Shown piece after piece: positions 33,410-44,954 of a DNA stretch of 64,000 nt. Under the pieces are notes generated by a model, which did not search any database, was not told where the DNA came from, and saw only the letters and a list, made by a program, of their open reading frames with translations. Numbering within the stretch: the first letter of the stretch is position 1; every line of letters begins with the position of its first letter. The stretch is taken from the NCBI RefSeq assembly GCF_026230105.1, contig NC_079485.1, forward strand, positions 23,479,572 through 23,543,571, in the 5' to 3' direction. Origin of the DNA: Diorhabda sublineata (lineage: Eukaryota; Arthropoda; Insecta; Coleoptera; Chrysomelidae). Both the position numbers and the translations under genes were made by a program.

Positions 33410-34795
33410 AGTCTAACGGTGATTTTTGCACACTCAATTTTTTCAATTTAACTAATGTATTAGGTTAGATGAGTTCATCCTTGTTTATATGGATAGATAA
33501 TCCCTAGAATTGTTTTCAAAATAAATGTTTTTTATCTACTGGAGTAAGTGGAAGCACTATCGGAGCGACCTAATTTAAAAGAGTAAAGTGTTTAATCAGC
33601 TTTGTCTCCTAGTACTATATTTTTTATTATTAGACTAATCCAAATAGTGATAATGCGCACGTTTCTACCAAATGAGCCGCAAGTTTATCTCTGAATATAC
33701 AGAATGAGACTACTCATATACATCCCGACAAAATTAGGAAAAAGGGGAAAGTTGGGGAGACGATAAAAGAAAATTTAGGAGGTAATGAAATAGCTAAGTA
33801 TGTAATGTTACTGTGTAAACGACTTAATTATCTGATATCATTTCCTAACAAATATATTTAATACAAAACGTGTGGAGCGAGATGGTCACCCTATTCCTGT
33901 AAATTCACCCTCAATACTTATTTACTTGAAATATTGGTCCAGTTTAGGTGATACAAGGTATTTCTAAAAATATCAAACAACACGGATTTGATAAACGGAT
34001 TGAACAATCATTTGTTTCTTATTTTGATTATATACACTCACTAGTTGAAGCTATTTCGAATCCATATATTCCCATAATTATTGTAATTTAACAAGCTGAA
34101 CTTAAGATTTCATACATAATGGAATATTCTTTTTTTCATTCATTTCTTTCTAAATTACGTACATAATTTTTCCAACTAGTAACACATTCTGCTTATTTAA
34201 AGTACGCTACAGTGTATGTAAGTCCAGCTTTCAAAATTCTCCGTGTTTTAATATTTCCATAGTAACATCAGTAACCCTGAAAATCTGTTGTAAATGTCAA
34301 TTGTTTAATTGGCCTGGTTCCGTTAAATGTCATTACTGACACATGTTTTAAATAGTCCAATAAATTGATACATTTGGTGACACATAAACTTACATCAAGC
34401 TGGAAAGAAGTAAAATTGTTGAAAATATAATGATAAATGAAATTTTCAAATACCCCACAATTCTTATTTATGAAAAAAATTCTTTAAAATAAGGTTAAAG
34501 GTCAAAAAGATCAGTTTTTCACGATTCTCAGCATAAGGTGAGTTTTATCATAAAAATACTCCGGGCAAAAATTCTGGATCATAAAATTATCTATATGAAA
34601 TGTGTCAATATTTTTTTTTACGAGTCACCGTTTCTGCGATATTACAATTCAAAAAAATGTAAAAGTTGTAATAGTCATAATATGCGCCACCTATCATATT
34701 GTGTACTTAGCACGTTTTTATAACGTGGTTTCCTCAGTAGGTCTTATCCAAAAGTCAGTTGCGACAAAAAATCCTCCACTGTTGTGATTCAATAT
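33410..34795. other. AT-rich, nothing recognised
   Basis: No supported gene in about 1.4 kb. The overlapping open stretches at 34538-34787 are unrecognised and AT-driven. Confidence 0.45.
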
Positions 34796-34799
34796 TAGA

Positions 34800-35440
34800 A
34801 CACGACCGGTCTTGACAATTTGTGCATGCCAGAGAACAAAATACTCTGACTTTTCTACAACCATATTTGGCGCTACATCCCTGTGATCAATAGTTTTTCT
34901 GGGGCAGGTGGGAGTAAAGTGGTTCTAATATGCTGTTGACCAACTTCCAACCCTACTCTGTGGAGTACGAGTTTAGTTGATAGCCTAGTCACTTTTGAAC
35001 TTGGTAACATAACCGATAAAGATGTTGATAAGCAGCAACTGAAGTTGGAGGCAGAGAAACTAATGGAACTTGTTTTTTATTTTTAGTATTTCAATCGAAA
35101 CATTCATAGCTATACTTATATGAGGAAGTAGTTTTTTAGGACTCCGTACATAGGAAGAAGAAAGCGTTGGTCATGACTTTTTCAGTTGAATGGCTGTTTT
35201 CAAAAACTTGAGCACATTGAACTAAATCTTGCTTTCCAATAATTTTGAAAGTTTTATCTCTCCTGTAAAACACAGATGTCGCATTACAGCCAGTTAATGC
35301 ATGTGAAGTCGTACATGATAACAGCTCTTCGATATTTTCTCAGCTGGTTTTCGAGTGATTTGCTGTATTCCTATTTCAATAATCACTACCTCACCGTCAT
35401 CATTAGCTTGTCTTACCAATCTATTTTAAGTAGTAAACTT
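34800..35440 (-). pseudogene. Relic of an uncharacterised Cys-rich insect protein family
   Basis: The minus strand carries blocks I recognise from a multi-copy, unnamed protein family in insect genomes. Near 35300, HALTGCNATSVFYRRDKTF stands for the HALTGCDTTS box. About 400 bases further, LLPPAPEKLL (34888-34917) is followed, after a frameshift, by GCSAKYGCRK and FCSLACTNCQDRSC (34807-34882). This is a CXC-like zinc-binding tail in which relatives read GCGARCGCRKAG then CSxxCxxCxGxxC. One cysteine of the first cluster is replaced by Tyr. Stops and shifts show it is dead. The function is unknown; its repeated occurrence suggests it travels with a transposon. Confidence 0.7.
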
Positions 35441-35444
35441 TTCT

Positions 35445-37540
35445 CGTAATATTGGAGAGACTTGTGAGTATTTTATATTTTAAGTGTAAGTTATAATGAC
35501 CGATAGTAAAACATTTTAACATATATTAAAACTCCAGAGATAAATATACCTGGCCTACTCATGCATATTAAAACGATAGCTTTTTGTCTGGCCATGTCTT
35601 AGAAACGGTGGCTCGTAAGAAAAAAAGATAATTATAGATAATTTTGTAATCTACAATTTTTATTTGAGGTGTTTTTATGATAAAACAGAGTTTTGCTGAA
35701 AATTATGAAAAACCCTTTTTTTCTTGTCTTTCACCTTGAGTAAAATTTCTCCCATATATATGGGAATTCTAAAACTTTATTTATAATTATATTGTGGACA
35801 ATTTCACTGATTTGCATCTTGTTGTATATTTATATATCTCTATATTCACTCTTATTTTTTGGTCTAATTTGAACGGACCAAAAAGCTTTATTCAAATTTT
35901 CATGGACATGGTCCAAATGTATTGATAACATCAAGTCTATTATTACATTTTTTCTTTTTCCTACTGTGAAGAAACTGTGGTTTGTACTTAGATGTTAAGG
36001 AATGAAATGATAAATACTGCTCCATAAAACGCACTTTACTAATTCCATTATAGTTGGCTGCATTTTAATGTGGACCTTTTATTGTCTTGGAAATTTGAAT
36101 AAGCAAAACACTTTCTTATTCTTAATACCATATAAGTGTGAACTGTGCCATTCATATCTTCCAAAATAAGCAAAAGTACTGCAAATAACTACCACCACTA
36201 CAAGACGAATACGTAATATTAATGAAAAACTTCTGAAAATTTTCTGAAGGACTACAAGTACAACGCGTTCAATCTATATCCTATACATTACATACAAATG
36301 ATAAATGTATCGTATTTTTCATGGTGTACCTGTATAGTCATAAGAAATAATTCTATGTAAATTTTCCTTCTTTAAATTATAATAATATCAGTATATATGA
36401 TTTCAAAGTAAAGGTACTAATTAAAAAATAGATGTAGAGAAGTATTCGTCAATAATTTGTCCCTCAGGGCATTGTCTTTTAAACGATAGCTATAAAATTT
36501 ATAGTTTGTTAGGAGTGTGTTGATTCTTAAAATTATATCGCAGGGAAAGTATTATGATTATTCTTTACCAGGACAATTAACAGTCATTATAGAACTGGAA
36601 CTAGACTCAGTCATGCCAACTAAGCAAAACGAAACAATCGGTTGTGAAGGTTAAACACATCATATTTTATAATTAACAATATGTTTTCACTAAAACAGTG
36701 CATAAACGTTTGAAAACAGTTGGTTTCCTTGCATGAAGCTAGAAGAAAAACATGTTGATTATAATGACATTTAACTGGAGAACTTGTTTTTTGTGTACAA
36801 TGTATATCTTGTAAAGAGGATACAAGGTTAGGTATGATGAAGTTGTATAATATGTTAATATGTTTTTAGCTTGCTTAGGATATTTACCTGGTCTCTAGTT
36901 CCACCGAAACTGCATAGGAAAGTGATTCATCAAGCCACTAATAGATATGTTGTTGGGGTTGTTATGGAACAGGACAGATTTCTGTTAGTCAATGACAAAG
37001 ATGTTTCCTAGTATTATTTGTACAATGTTTAAACTATGTATTTTACAGGATTGTATAAATAGAAGAATTCAGGGAATTATAATTACATCAAAAAATATTA
37101 TTTCCAATAATTAATGTTATTTTATTGAATATTGAAATCTAAAATCAATGGTCAGCGATGGCATCATCGCTGCTGTTATAGTCGAATCTGTTAGACGTAC
37201 AATGTTCAATGAAAATTAATTATAAAAATTTGAAATGAACCTTATTATCTGACACTCATGATTAAACCCATATTTTTCCGTATGTAATTTTTAATGAGCC
37301 ATTGCAGAATGAAATATTTGTTTTCTGGTGGGATATATTCCAGAAAATAGGAAGTTCATTAGTCTTCATCCGCAGGCATTGAAAAGTTCTTCTATTGACA
37401 CACACACAATAAAATTGAGTATTTTTAAACTAAGAATTGTTACCGTCTAAAATATTCGTTATAAAATTTGTCCAAGAGATGTGTTTTAAATTGACAAAAG
37501 CATTTTCTGTTTCGAACCACAGCTCTTATAAAAACCTTCT
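35445..37540. other. AT-rich intergenic or intronic DNA
   Basis: About 2.1 kb without supported genes. A short GC-richer patch at 37145-37200 was translated on both strands and not recognised. Confidence 0.45.
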
Positions 37541-37548
37541 CATTATCA

Positions 37549-37816
37549 ACGGACAAAGGGAGCATCCTCGAATTTTTTTCTTTCGTATATAAAAACTACC
37601 AAATTAAATAAATGAAATATTATATTTAGTTTCGATAAACAACCGATGAAAGAAATTCTAAAGACATAGTGAGTATGAGCTTTACTTCGCTCGCAAATTT
37701 CGCGGTATAATAAATCATCAAATAATGTATCCACATCGTTTATTTTATACACATAAGTGCTACTTTCTTGAACCTCGGCCCCTTTTACTGGAACCCGTAT
37801 TTCATAAAATTGAGTT
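37549..37816 (-). CDS. Unrecognised open segment with coding-like composition
   Basis: From about 37816 the minus strand stays open for nearly 90 codons. It reads QFYEIRVPVKGAEVQESSTY, then VYKINDVDTLFDDLLYREIC and ERSKAHTHYVF, and becomes more hydrophobic toward the end. The first 55 residues have balanced, charged composition unlike the AT-driven chance frames nearby. I do not recognise the family. No clear start or splice sites were found. It could be a piece of a host exon or of an element not otherwise represented here. It lies 150 bases left of the mariner at 37972. Confidence 0.28.
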
Positions 37817-37971
37817 CACAATGATAAGGTTTTATCGAAAAAAGTGATATACTATGAGATTCTAGCGTTTGGTGAACACTATGAACACTAAGTTTGAAAT
37901 TTAACTTTGAAGCTAGCAATAATATGTAGTTCTATTTTCAATTTATTTTTAGAAGTTTATTTCCATAGCTA

Positions 37972-39178
37972 CGAGGATGGTTCCAGAAGTACCTGGCCTG
38001 ACCTAGAGGTGGCGGTAGTTGCTTGAAAAATACCACTGGATTTGAAAGTACACAATCTATACAGCAAATGCTCTGAGTTAGCAGATACCACGTTGCTCAG
38101 TATTTGTTTGGCAGCCATCAATTATGAAAGTTTTCAGTGAATTTATAAACATGGAAAAACTTGGCCATCGTTATGTGATACAATACTTTATTTGAAAGGC
38201 CTAAGCTCAAACAATATAAATGCTGAACTAGATTCTACTCTGGGTGAGATCGCTCCTTCGTTATCAACAGTAAAATCTTGGGTAGCAGAGTTTAAATGAG
38301 GCCGTACGAACTGTGCAGACCAGCACGCAGTAGTCGATCAAATGAAGTAACGATCCAGAAATGTTGAAGAAAATTCACGGTACTGGATGATCTTCGACTG
38401 AAAATGCGCTAGCTAGCAGACATCGGTACATCATATATTAACTGAAAAGTTTGACATGAGAAATCTATTTGCACGATGCGTGCCGCGTTTGCTGACAATA
38501 GAACAAAAACAGCGTCATGAAGATGTTTCCATCGAGTGTTTGGCAATATTTCACAGAAATAAAAATGAATTTTTTTGCCGTTTCATAACCATGGATCAAA
38601 GGTGGGTCCATCACTTCACCCTTCAAATAAAAGAACAATTAATACAATGGACTGAAAAGGGAGAACCGGCTCCAAAAGAAGTAAAGACCGTTCCATCTGC
38701 AGTCAAAGTCATAGCGTTGGTTTTTGAGATAGGTGGGGCATAATTTTCATTGACTATCTTGAAAAATGAAAAAACATTAACGACGAGTATTTGCGAACTT
38801 ATTGCAAAGTTTGAGGGAAGAAATCAAGCAAAACGGCCTATTTGGCTAATAATAAACAATTGTTTTATCAATACAATGCACCAGCTCACACATACCTTAT
38901 TGCAATGACCGAAATTGATGAATTAAAGTTTGAGTTGCTACCTTACGCATCCCATTCACCAGATTTAGCCTCATCGGATTATTTTCTGTCCCAGACTTGA
39001 AAAAATGGCTCCTGGAGATTTTAAAAGAATGAAGAAGTGAAGTCGGCAATTAATGGCAATTTGGCTAATTGAACATCGCTGGGAAATGTTTATGGAGCTA
39101 AGAGGAGAAAATAAATATATCTTTTTCCAAAATTTTCGTGTTTTCTTCGTTGGACCAGATATTTCTGGGAGTACCTCG
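37972..39178 (+). mobile_element. Complete but inactive mariner element (1207 bp)
   Basis: The left end CGAGGATGGTTCCAGAAGTA is mirrored on the right (CGAGGTACTCCCAGAAATAT), with TA at 37970-37971 and 39179-39180. The plus strand encodes a mariner transposase: MEKLGHRYVIQYF, LSTVKSWVAEFK, HHILTEKFDMRNLFARCVPR and LLTIEQKQRHEDV. The first site is ITMDQRWVHHF, with Asp kept but the neighbouring Glu changed. KEQLIQWTEKGEPAPKEVKT follows. The second site reads QYNAPAHTY, with Asp replaced by Tyr. The third, HSPDLASSDYF, is kept. The tail, IEHRWEMFMELRGEN, matches the family end. At least six stops or shifts occur. The element is close to standard length. Confidence 0.95.
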
Positions 39179-39319
39179 TATATAGCAATATTTATGGTTA
39201 AATATATGGTAAAAGCCACTCTTATACAAATAAGCTTCTTCTTTCATGGGTATTATTTTTATAGGTATAATAAACACCTTAAGTTCTTTCCTTCATATTT
39301 TGGAGCTGATAAGTTGAGT

Positions 39320-39890
39320 TGTTGATTCCCCGAATCATCGACAAAGATTTTTCAGCAACGACGTTGACAGGGACCTATGCTTCTTCTAACCTTTATTTTG
39401 CCTTGCATTATCAAGTGAAGAAGGTTTTATTTTAGAAGCTTGCGCATCACATGGCGATACATCCACATATCAGAAGCTTCCGAATGTTTGAGCAGATTTT
39501 CTATGAGTGTCCATGCCTCTGGGCCGTATAAGAGCACAGTAAAGATATAACGTGTTGTCATCCTCATACACAGATCAAGATTTTTTCCAGAGTTTAAGAA
39601 AACTTGCTCTCGTTTTGACTATTATTGCTCCTATCTTCACCCTAGGATCCTATTTATTACTATTCACGGTTTCCAGGCATGTGAATCTTTCTACTTGGTT
39701 ACTCTCTCTCTCTCTCCCTCTGCTTGTTTCCTCAGTCATGAGAGTTGTTACCTCTTTGGAATATCTTTATTCCTTTTTTTATTTTTTCATTCTTTTTTCT
39801 TATATTTTTCGATTTTCATTAACCAAGACACCTTTATTTCTTGGGCGTACAAATTGAAGAGCATGTATAGGTGATTTTTTCAGAATTTCA
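39320..39890 (-). pseudogene. LINE polymerase C-terminal fragment
   Basis: Reading minus from about 39865, MLFNLYAQEI recalls the LFNLYxEEI box before the catalytic site. The FADD region is deleted. From 39680, VERFTCLETV and KIGAIIVKTRASFLKLWKK match the stretch where relatives have EIKxRIxxARxAFxxM. After a shift, VLLYGPEAWTLIENLLK, SEASDMWMYRHVMRK and LLHLIMQGKIKVRRSIG follow, the usual thumb and tail blocks (VLLYGSEAWTLTK, FEMWVYRRMLR, IIQGKIxGKRSIG). The fragment ends near 39320, about 140 bases from the mariner. It is too damaged to be active. Confidence 0.85.
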
Positions 39891-39894
39891 TAAA

Positions 39895-40935
39895 TCTAGA
39901 AAACCCTAAACAAATTCTTTATATCGATACAATGAAGCACAAATTTAGAGCGAATATATTAGTGATACTTGTCACCTTGTTAATGAGGGACATCTAACAT
40001 AAACGATTCAGACCAAAAATAAAAAAAATGCAATTTCAAATAAGTTTACGAATGCTACAGCATAAATTACTCAAATAACATATTTAGTTCTCTGCTAATC
40101 TCCTCTTAAATATCAGGAATAAATAGTTGAATATATTGAGTCAAATGATAACAATTCAGCGCACTTCTAATCCCAGCATACTTCTTGAAGGATAAAAACT
40201 TTTTTTTAGAAGAAAAGAAATTGAACAGAGCTTGGCTATTTAATGGAATCTAGTAACCAACGAATATACTATAATAATAATATACTATTCTTACGGAAGT
40301 GGAGCAGATATTTATATACTGTCATATATAATGACAATTGAATGCCCAGACAATAAATACATAAAAAAGTGTCGCTTCCTGTAACATGATCATATGAAAT
40401 AGTTTAATAAATTGAATCTGAGAGTTATAAGTAAAACGTTAATTACATATAAAACCGTTTCTTGGTCCAAGTTGTAGACTTTATCAATACTTGTTGACGT
40501 ATTATTGTGATGTTCCTCTTATTTATTTATAGAGTTTTCAATCACAAAACGGTAGGTTCACAAACTAATCACTAACTCTCACACACTAAAATATTCACCA
40601 GCATCTAATTTATTTAAATAAACTTTTTAGTTTACTTGCCACTATCCCGATATGTTCACTATGGTCAATTTTTCATTGACTTTTGGCTGCTAGAGACTCG
40701 TTTGATAAACTTTCGTCATATTCTAGGATCTTTAATCTGTCAGAAATCTCTAGTTTGTCGTAAACAAGGCCATTATAGAAATCGTCAATATGAAAACGAG
40801 TCAAAAATATAAACGTGTAAATTGGTTACACAGGCCTTTGAATTCATCTAAAGAAACCATTTATTCGTTGACACCAGTAAAACAATAAGATTTAGATGCA
40901 AAACTGTGAAGATTACTCAAGATGACTATGAGCTA
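39895..40935. other. AT-rich, nothing recognised
   Basis: Between two LINE fragments; I found no recognisable block of either one here. Confidence 0.45.
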
Positions 40936-40939
40936 AACA

Positions 40940-42130
40940 AAGATCGCCATACTAACACCTAAAGGAGAATCTGATAAGTTTCTGATTAACAAGTAATTCA
41001 AGACGGCCTGCTAGACGGGTCATAGGCATGACATAATAACTGGAACTATGTCCAAATTTTGCTCTGCCACATCTGTTTAATCTCAATTGCGAGATTGTCA
41101 GGTATTGAGAAGACCGAACTAGTTGGCCAGTTTCTGGTGGATGATGTTGCACACTTGGTTATGCCGTAGCAAATAGTCATTATTAGCTAACAAACAGCAG
41201 ATGTTATCGGTTGAATGGTATGAAGTTTGTTGACCTACTTTTGTCGGACTGTGTATCCTTGATAATACTTGTCTTGTAATTAATAACCTGATCCTGGATA
41301 GCAATCATGAAGCCTTCTGTCTCTGGAAAGACATTATCACTAGTAAGCACTAAGCCATCTGAAGCTTCTTTAACAACATGCGACTGCTTGATCTCATGAT
41401 GATGTCTACAGTATAATGCCTTCTATGACCATTTTTCTATCTTCTAGTTTAATATTGACTTGAATTCAGATTATGGGAAGGCAAGGTTAAGAGGTGAGTA
41501 ATTCTCATCCACCTTGGATATAATTCGATGTAAGGCTGGGATTTCTGATTTTATGCAAAAGACTTCGTCATATTGTTCGTGTTAACCCCTGAATACCTTC
41601 TAGCACTGTTATCGTTCATTTCAGAATTCCAAAAGAAAACAACGTAAACATAGGTGTTAATTGCCTGGACTAAGTTGCCTGCATTTAATTTCAGGCTCTT
41701 AGCTTTTGGCTGTTTGTGGTCCAATAACGTTTGTTTCAAATTTTCATTTATTACACTGCCTTTCTCGATGTGTACGGTCTTGCACTCAGACATACATATG
41801 TATATAAGTGGAGAATCGATGTGTTGTATCGAGAAAGTGCTGGTGCTCATTTGCTGCGTGTAGCTTGTTGTCATCCATGTAGAGAAGGTAGGATATGGTA
41901 CAGTTGGTGTTTCTGTTAGCTTAAAATCGTACTTCGCATCATTGAGCATTGGGATAGTGGATTTTTGAAAGGGATGGGCTCAAAGAGCAGGTTCGTTCTT
42001 GTTGAAAGGAAGCTTACAATAGCTGTATATGTAAATCTGAAAGAACTCCACAAGCCATAAATGAGGTACACTATCAACGCTTTCTTGTAATCACAGAGTT
42101 CACAACAAGTTGTTCCTTTTCGGCAACATT
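40940..42130 (-). pseudogene. LINE with restriction-like endonuclease-type tail
   Basis: Reading minus from about 42110, DYKKAL (motif A), LLFEPIPFKNPLSQ, MLNDAKYDFKLTETPTV and YMDDNKLHAANEHQ (about 41877) follow RT order; YMDD keeps both catalytic Asp. SECKTVHIEKGS, then LKLNAGNLVQAINTY belong to the thumb. KVDENYSPLNLAFP, QSHVVKEASDGLVL and PETEGFMIAIQDQVINY follow. GQQTSYHSTDNICC and NNDYLLRHNQVCNIIHQKLA (about 41119-41240) match the CCHC-type knuckle before a restriction-like nuclease in R2-class polymerases, with most cysteines lost. The nuclease PDI..D core is absent. IEIKQMWQSKIW near 41060 is the final helix region. Frameshifts and stops are common. Clade assignment beyond this class is uncertain. 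Confidence 0.82.
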
Positions 42131-42134
42131 ATTA

Positions 42135-43070
42135 TAATTATTATCATCATAAATAGGTAACAAAAAATACAAAAGAATAGCCGTCACAGAAGTTAATATC
42201 CTGCGCATTCACCAAAGTTTAGAATATTAGAACAGAACCAGTCTATATCGGTGGACGAGTTGAGTAACAAATATCTCAATTTTTTCTAAATAATGTTTTG
42301 CAAAGGTATTGTTATGTTGATTTATTTATTTTTATAATATCAATGAACAGAGTATACAAAATATTTTTATCGACTGCTAATATAGGTGTAAAATTGAATC
42401 GATATCTTGTTAAGATTATGTCGGGGTAAGTCTTACAAATATTTATCAAACAAGTAGTTCAGAATAAATAGTTATTTATTCTTTATTCTATGATTATCCC
42501 ATCTTTGCTGGCCTGTATTTAATAACGTTAGTAAAGTAAACTACATATGCCATGAATAAACAGGATTACGTAAAGCTAGGCCAAATGAGTAGGTGCAGGA
42601 ATAGAAATTCAAACTGTCTATTCTTTTGGAGGATTTATGCCATTGGGATTTCAGATTTATATTTTTAATCTATTCGATAGTTTATATAATATTTCTAAAG
42701 GTCATTATTCCTCTTTGGCTGTTAGAAATCAACATCACAAACAGATATCTTAATGATTACGAAAGATAATGAATAAAATATTATGTATTAGTTGAATGGC
42801 ATATCATAAAATACCCTTGTTCTACGAGTATATACTAAACAAAATTGAAGGGAATAGACTAGTTAAGATACTCAAGATATAGCTGTTGGTGAAGCACAAT
42901 ATACTTCTATCGATTAATACATAAGATGATTACTTGATTATAAAATGCGCATCAGTCAGTGTAAAGATGATAAAAATCGAGATCATAATTTTTCCTTAGT
43001 CTTTACTTTTCAAATATATAGTAGTAATCAATTAAATTATTTGTAGATTTATTAGAATTTACAAAATAGA
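42135..43070. other. AT-rich, nothing recognised
   Basis: No supported gene between the LINE and the Penelope-like element. No hammerhead-like or terminal repeat of the latter was found here. Confidence 0.45.
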
Positions 43071-43074
43071 GCTT

Positions 43075-44052
43075 TAAATTTTATTTGAATCATTTAGGTC
43101 TTCTTTATCATTTACAGCTTTTTCGTTCTTATAAATGTGAATCATTTCTAAAAATTCTCTTTTTCGTGTATCAGATTTCGTTTCAAGAATTTTTGAATCC
43201 TTATAATTGAAATTTTGTTTATTTGATATTTCATGGTTCGTTAGTGCAGTTCTATTTTTTTATCGTATTGATAATCTCTCAGTCTATTTTCTAAATACTG
43301 AGATGTCTGCCCTATGTAGACAGCGTCACAATTAGTAAAAGGTACTTGATATATAAAATTACGTCTTTTGTTTTCTGGTGCTTTAGATTTTAATTTAGTG
43401 AGATATTTGGATAACGTATTATGTTCTCTATGACTTATACTAATATCATATTTATTGAAATAATTCGATAATTGTTGGGAAAGTCCTTATACATATGGTG
43501 AGGAAATATATTTATGTTTTGATGTTTCGTTTCTGTTTTGTTTTTTAAGTGCTTGCTAGATCTATCAGCCAAACTCATTATCACTGATCTTTTTTGTGAC
43601 ATAGGATGACACGAGTTGAAGTTTAAATATCTTGAGGACCAAGATGGTTTCATATACCATTCTGTCCCTATGCTATTGTTAATTTTATATAATGTGACAT
43701 CAAGAAAATTGATTCTATTATTTTGCTTGACCTCGATTGTGAATTGAAGTTTTTTATGATAGGAATTGATTTTTTTATTTATGTTTTCAATTTGATTCTT
43801 TGGTACGGCAATAATGCAATCATCTACATATCGGAGAAATAATGGAATATTTATATCAAGTTTTCTTAGGACAGTTTCTTCGAGATCTTCCATTACTAAT
43901 TGTGCTACATTTGAAAGGAAAGCCCCCATATGACAACCATCAATTTGTTTGTATATTTCATTTTCATATTCAAAGTACGTTGTTTTAAGTGTAAGTTCTA
44001 TAGCCTTTATAAATTCGTTTTGAAGTATTTCTGTATATTCTGAAATTTTGTT

Positions 44053-44055
<3 letters not shown>
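43075..44055 (-). pseudogene. Penelope-like element: RT plus GIY-YIG endonuclease
   Basis: Penelope-like elements encode a telomerase-related RT fused to a GIY-YIG nuclease. On the minus strand from 44050, FIKAIELTLKTTYFEYENEI, YKQIDGCHMGAFLSNVAQLV and MEDLEETVLRKLD are followed by PLFLRYVDDCIIA (catalytic YVDD, about 43825), FTIEVKQNNRINFLDVTLY and KPSWSSRYLNFNSCHP. This part is open. Past the stop near 43435, another frame reads HREHNTLSKYLTKLKSKAPE, then NFIYQVPFTNCDAVYIGQTS and QYLENRLRDY, the nuclease core. One more shift leads to TALTNHEISNKQNF, RKREFLEMIHIYKN and the end. The N-terminal third is cut at the AT repeat. It is the best kept polymerase here but is frameshifted. Confidence 0.9.

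Positions 44056-44090
<35 letters not shown>
44055..44090. repeat. (AT)n microsatellite at element junction
   Basis: A pure AT tract of about 36 bases separates the Penelope-like fragment from the LINE to its right. It sits exactly at the boundary of two unrelated elements, so it probably began as the 3' tail of the LINE or marks a recombination junction. Confidence 0.9.
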
Positions 44091-44093
<3 letters not shown>

Positions 44094-44104
44094 GACCATT
44101 TAGA

Positions 44105-44950
44105 TCCATAGCCTTTTAATCTCTCTATTTTTTTCGATCCCTTGTTTTTTCTCTCTGGATGTTTCTCTCTCTGCGGCCTTTTTCGACCGCATTCCTCCAC
44201 CATTTTTTTGGTCTACCTCTTTTCTTCTTGCCCTCTGATATCTTCCATGCAATTCGTTTCAAGAGTTTGTCTTCGTCCATACGTTATAAGTGACCTAGCT
44301 ATTGTAATCTTCTTGTTTTTATAAACGCGCTGATTGGTGCTTCATTGAAAAGTGTGTAAATTTCTTGATTTCATCTTCTCTCCCATCCTAATTCTGTCTG
44401 ATTTGCTCCAAAAATTCTTCTTAGTATTTTTATCTCCCAGAGTTCCAGTTTCTGTTAATTTTATTCGTCATTATTCAAGTTTTACAGGCGTATGTCAGGG
44501 TGGGTCTTAACATTCTCTTATAAATTCGAAGTTTCGTAGATCTGAATATCTCTTTCGATATTTATGTTCTTCTAAGACTACTTGTACAGCTATTATTTTG
44601 GGCAATTTTCAATTCGGTTTTCTTTTCTTCTTGGCATTTATTATCTAGTAATACACCCAAATATATGAAATTTTTCACTTCTTCGAATTCTATCAACGTT
44701 TCATCGTATTTATGCACTTTGAAATTGTTTTTTGTCTTACTTCCACATTTATTCTTTATTTTGTTATTATTGAAGTGTAAGCCTATCTCTTCTACACCTG
44801 TTATTAGTTGTTTTGTGGTTTCTTCGAGCTTTCTTTTTTCTATCTACGCCACGTCATCGGCATAAGCTAAACATTGATGACTTCTGTTAAATATCAAGCC
44901 CTTTCTGTTGATATTGGTTCTTCTTATTATGTCTTCATCCTTATTGTGTT
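44105..44950 (-). pseudogene. LINE reverse transcriptase, catalytic box to C-terminus
   Basis: From about 44945 on the minus strand, RRTNINRKGLIFNRSHQC leads into LAYADDVA (44840-44871), the intact catalytic box. Then KLEETTKQLITGVEEIGLHF, KVHKYDETLIEFEEVKNFIY and LGVLLDNKCQEEKKTELK follow. RSTKLRIYKRMLRPTLTYAC is the thumb region. LGHLIRMDEDKLLKRIAWKI and SEGKKKRGRPKKWWRNAVEK form the typical basic tail. The frame is broken by three or four stops and one or two shifts. It belongs to the same broad LINE class as 7505-9345 but is a different family by sequence. The 3' end adjoins the AT microsatellite. Confidence 0.88.
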
Positions 44951-44954
44951 TTTA

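Noticed and set aside
41654..41919. Plus-strand open frames over the LINE at 41.7 kb
   Set aside because: They lie antisense to the YMDD-containing reverse transcriptase and have no family character.
44142..44324. Plus-strand open frames at 44142 and 44665
   Set aside because: They are shadows of the LINE polymerase read on the minus strand.
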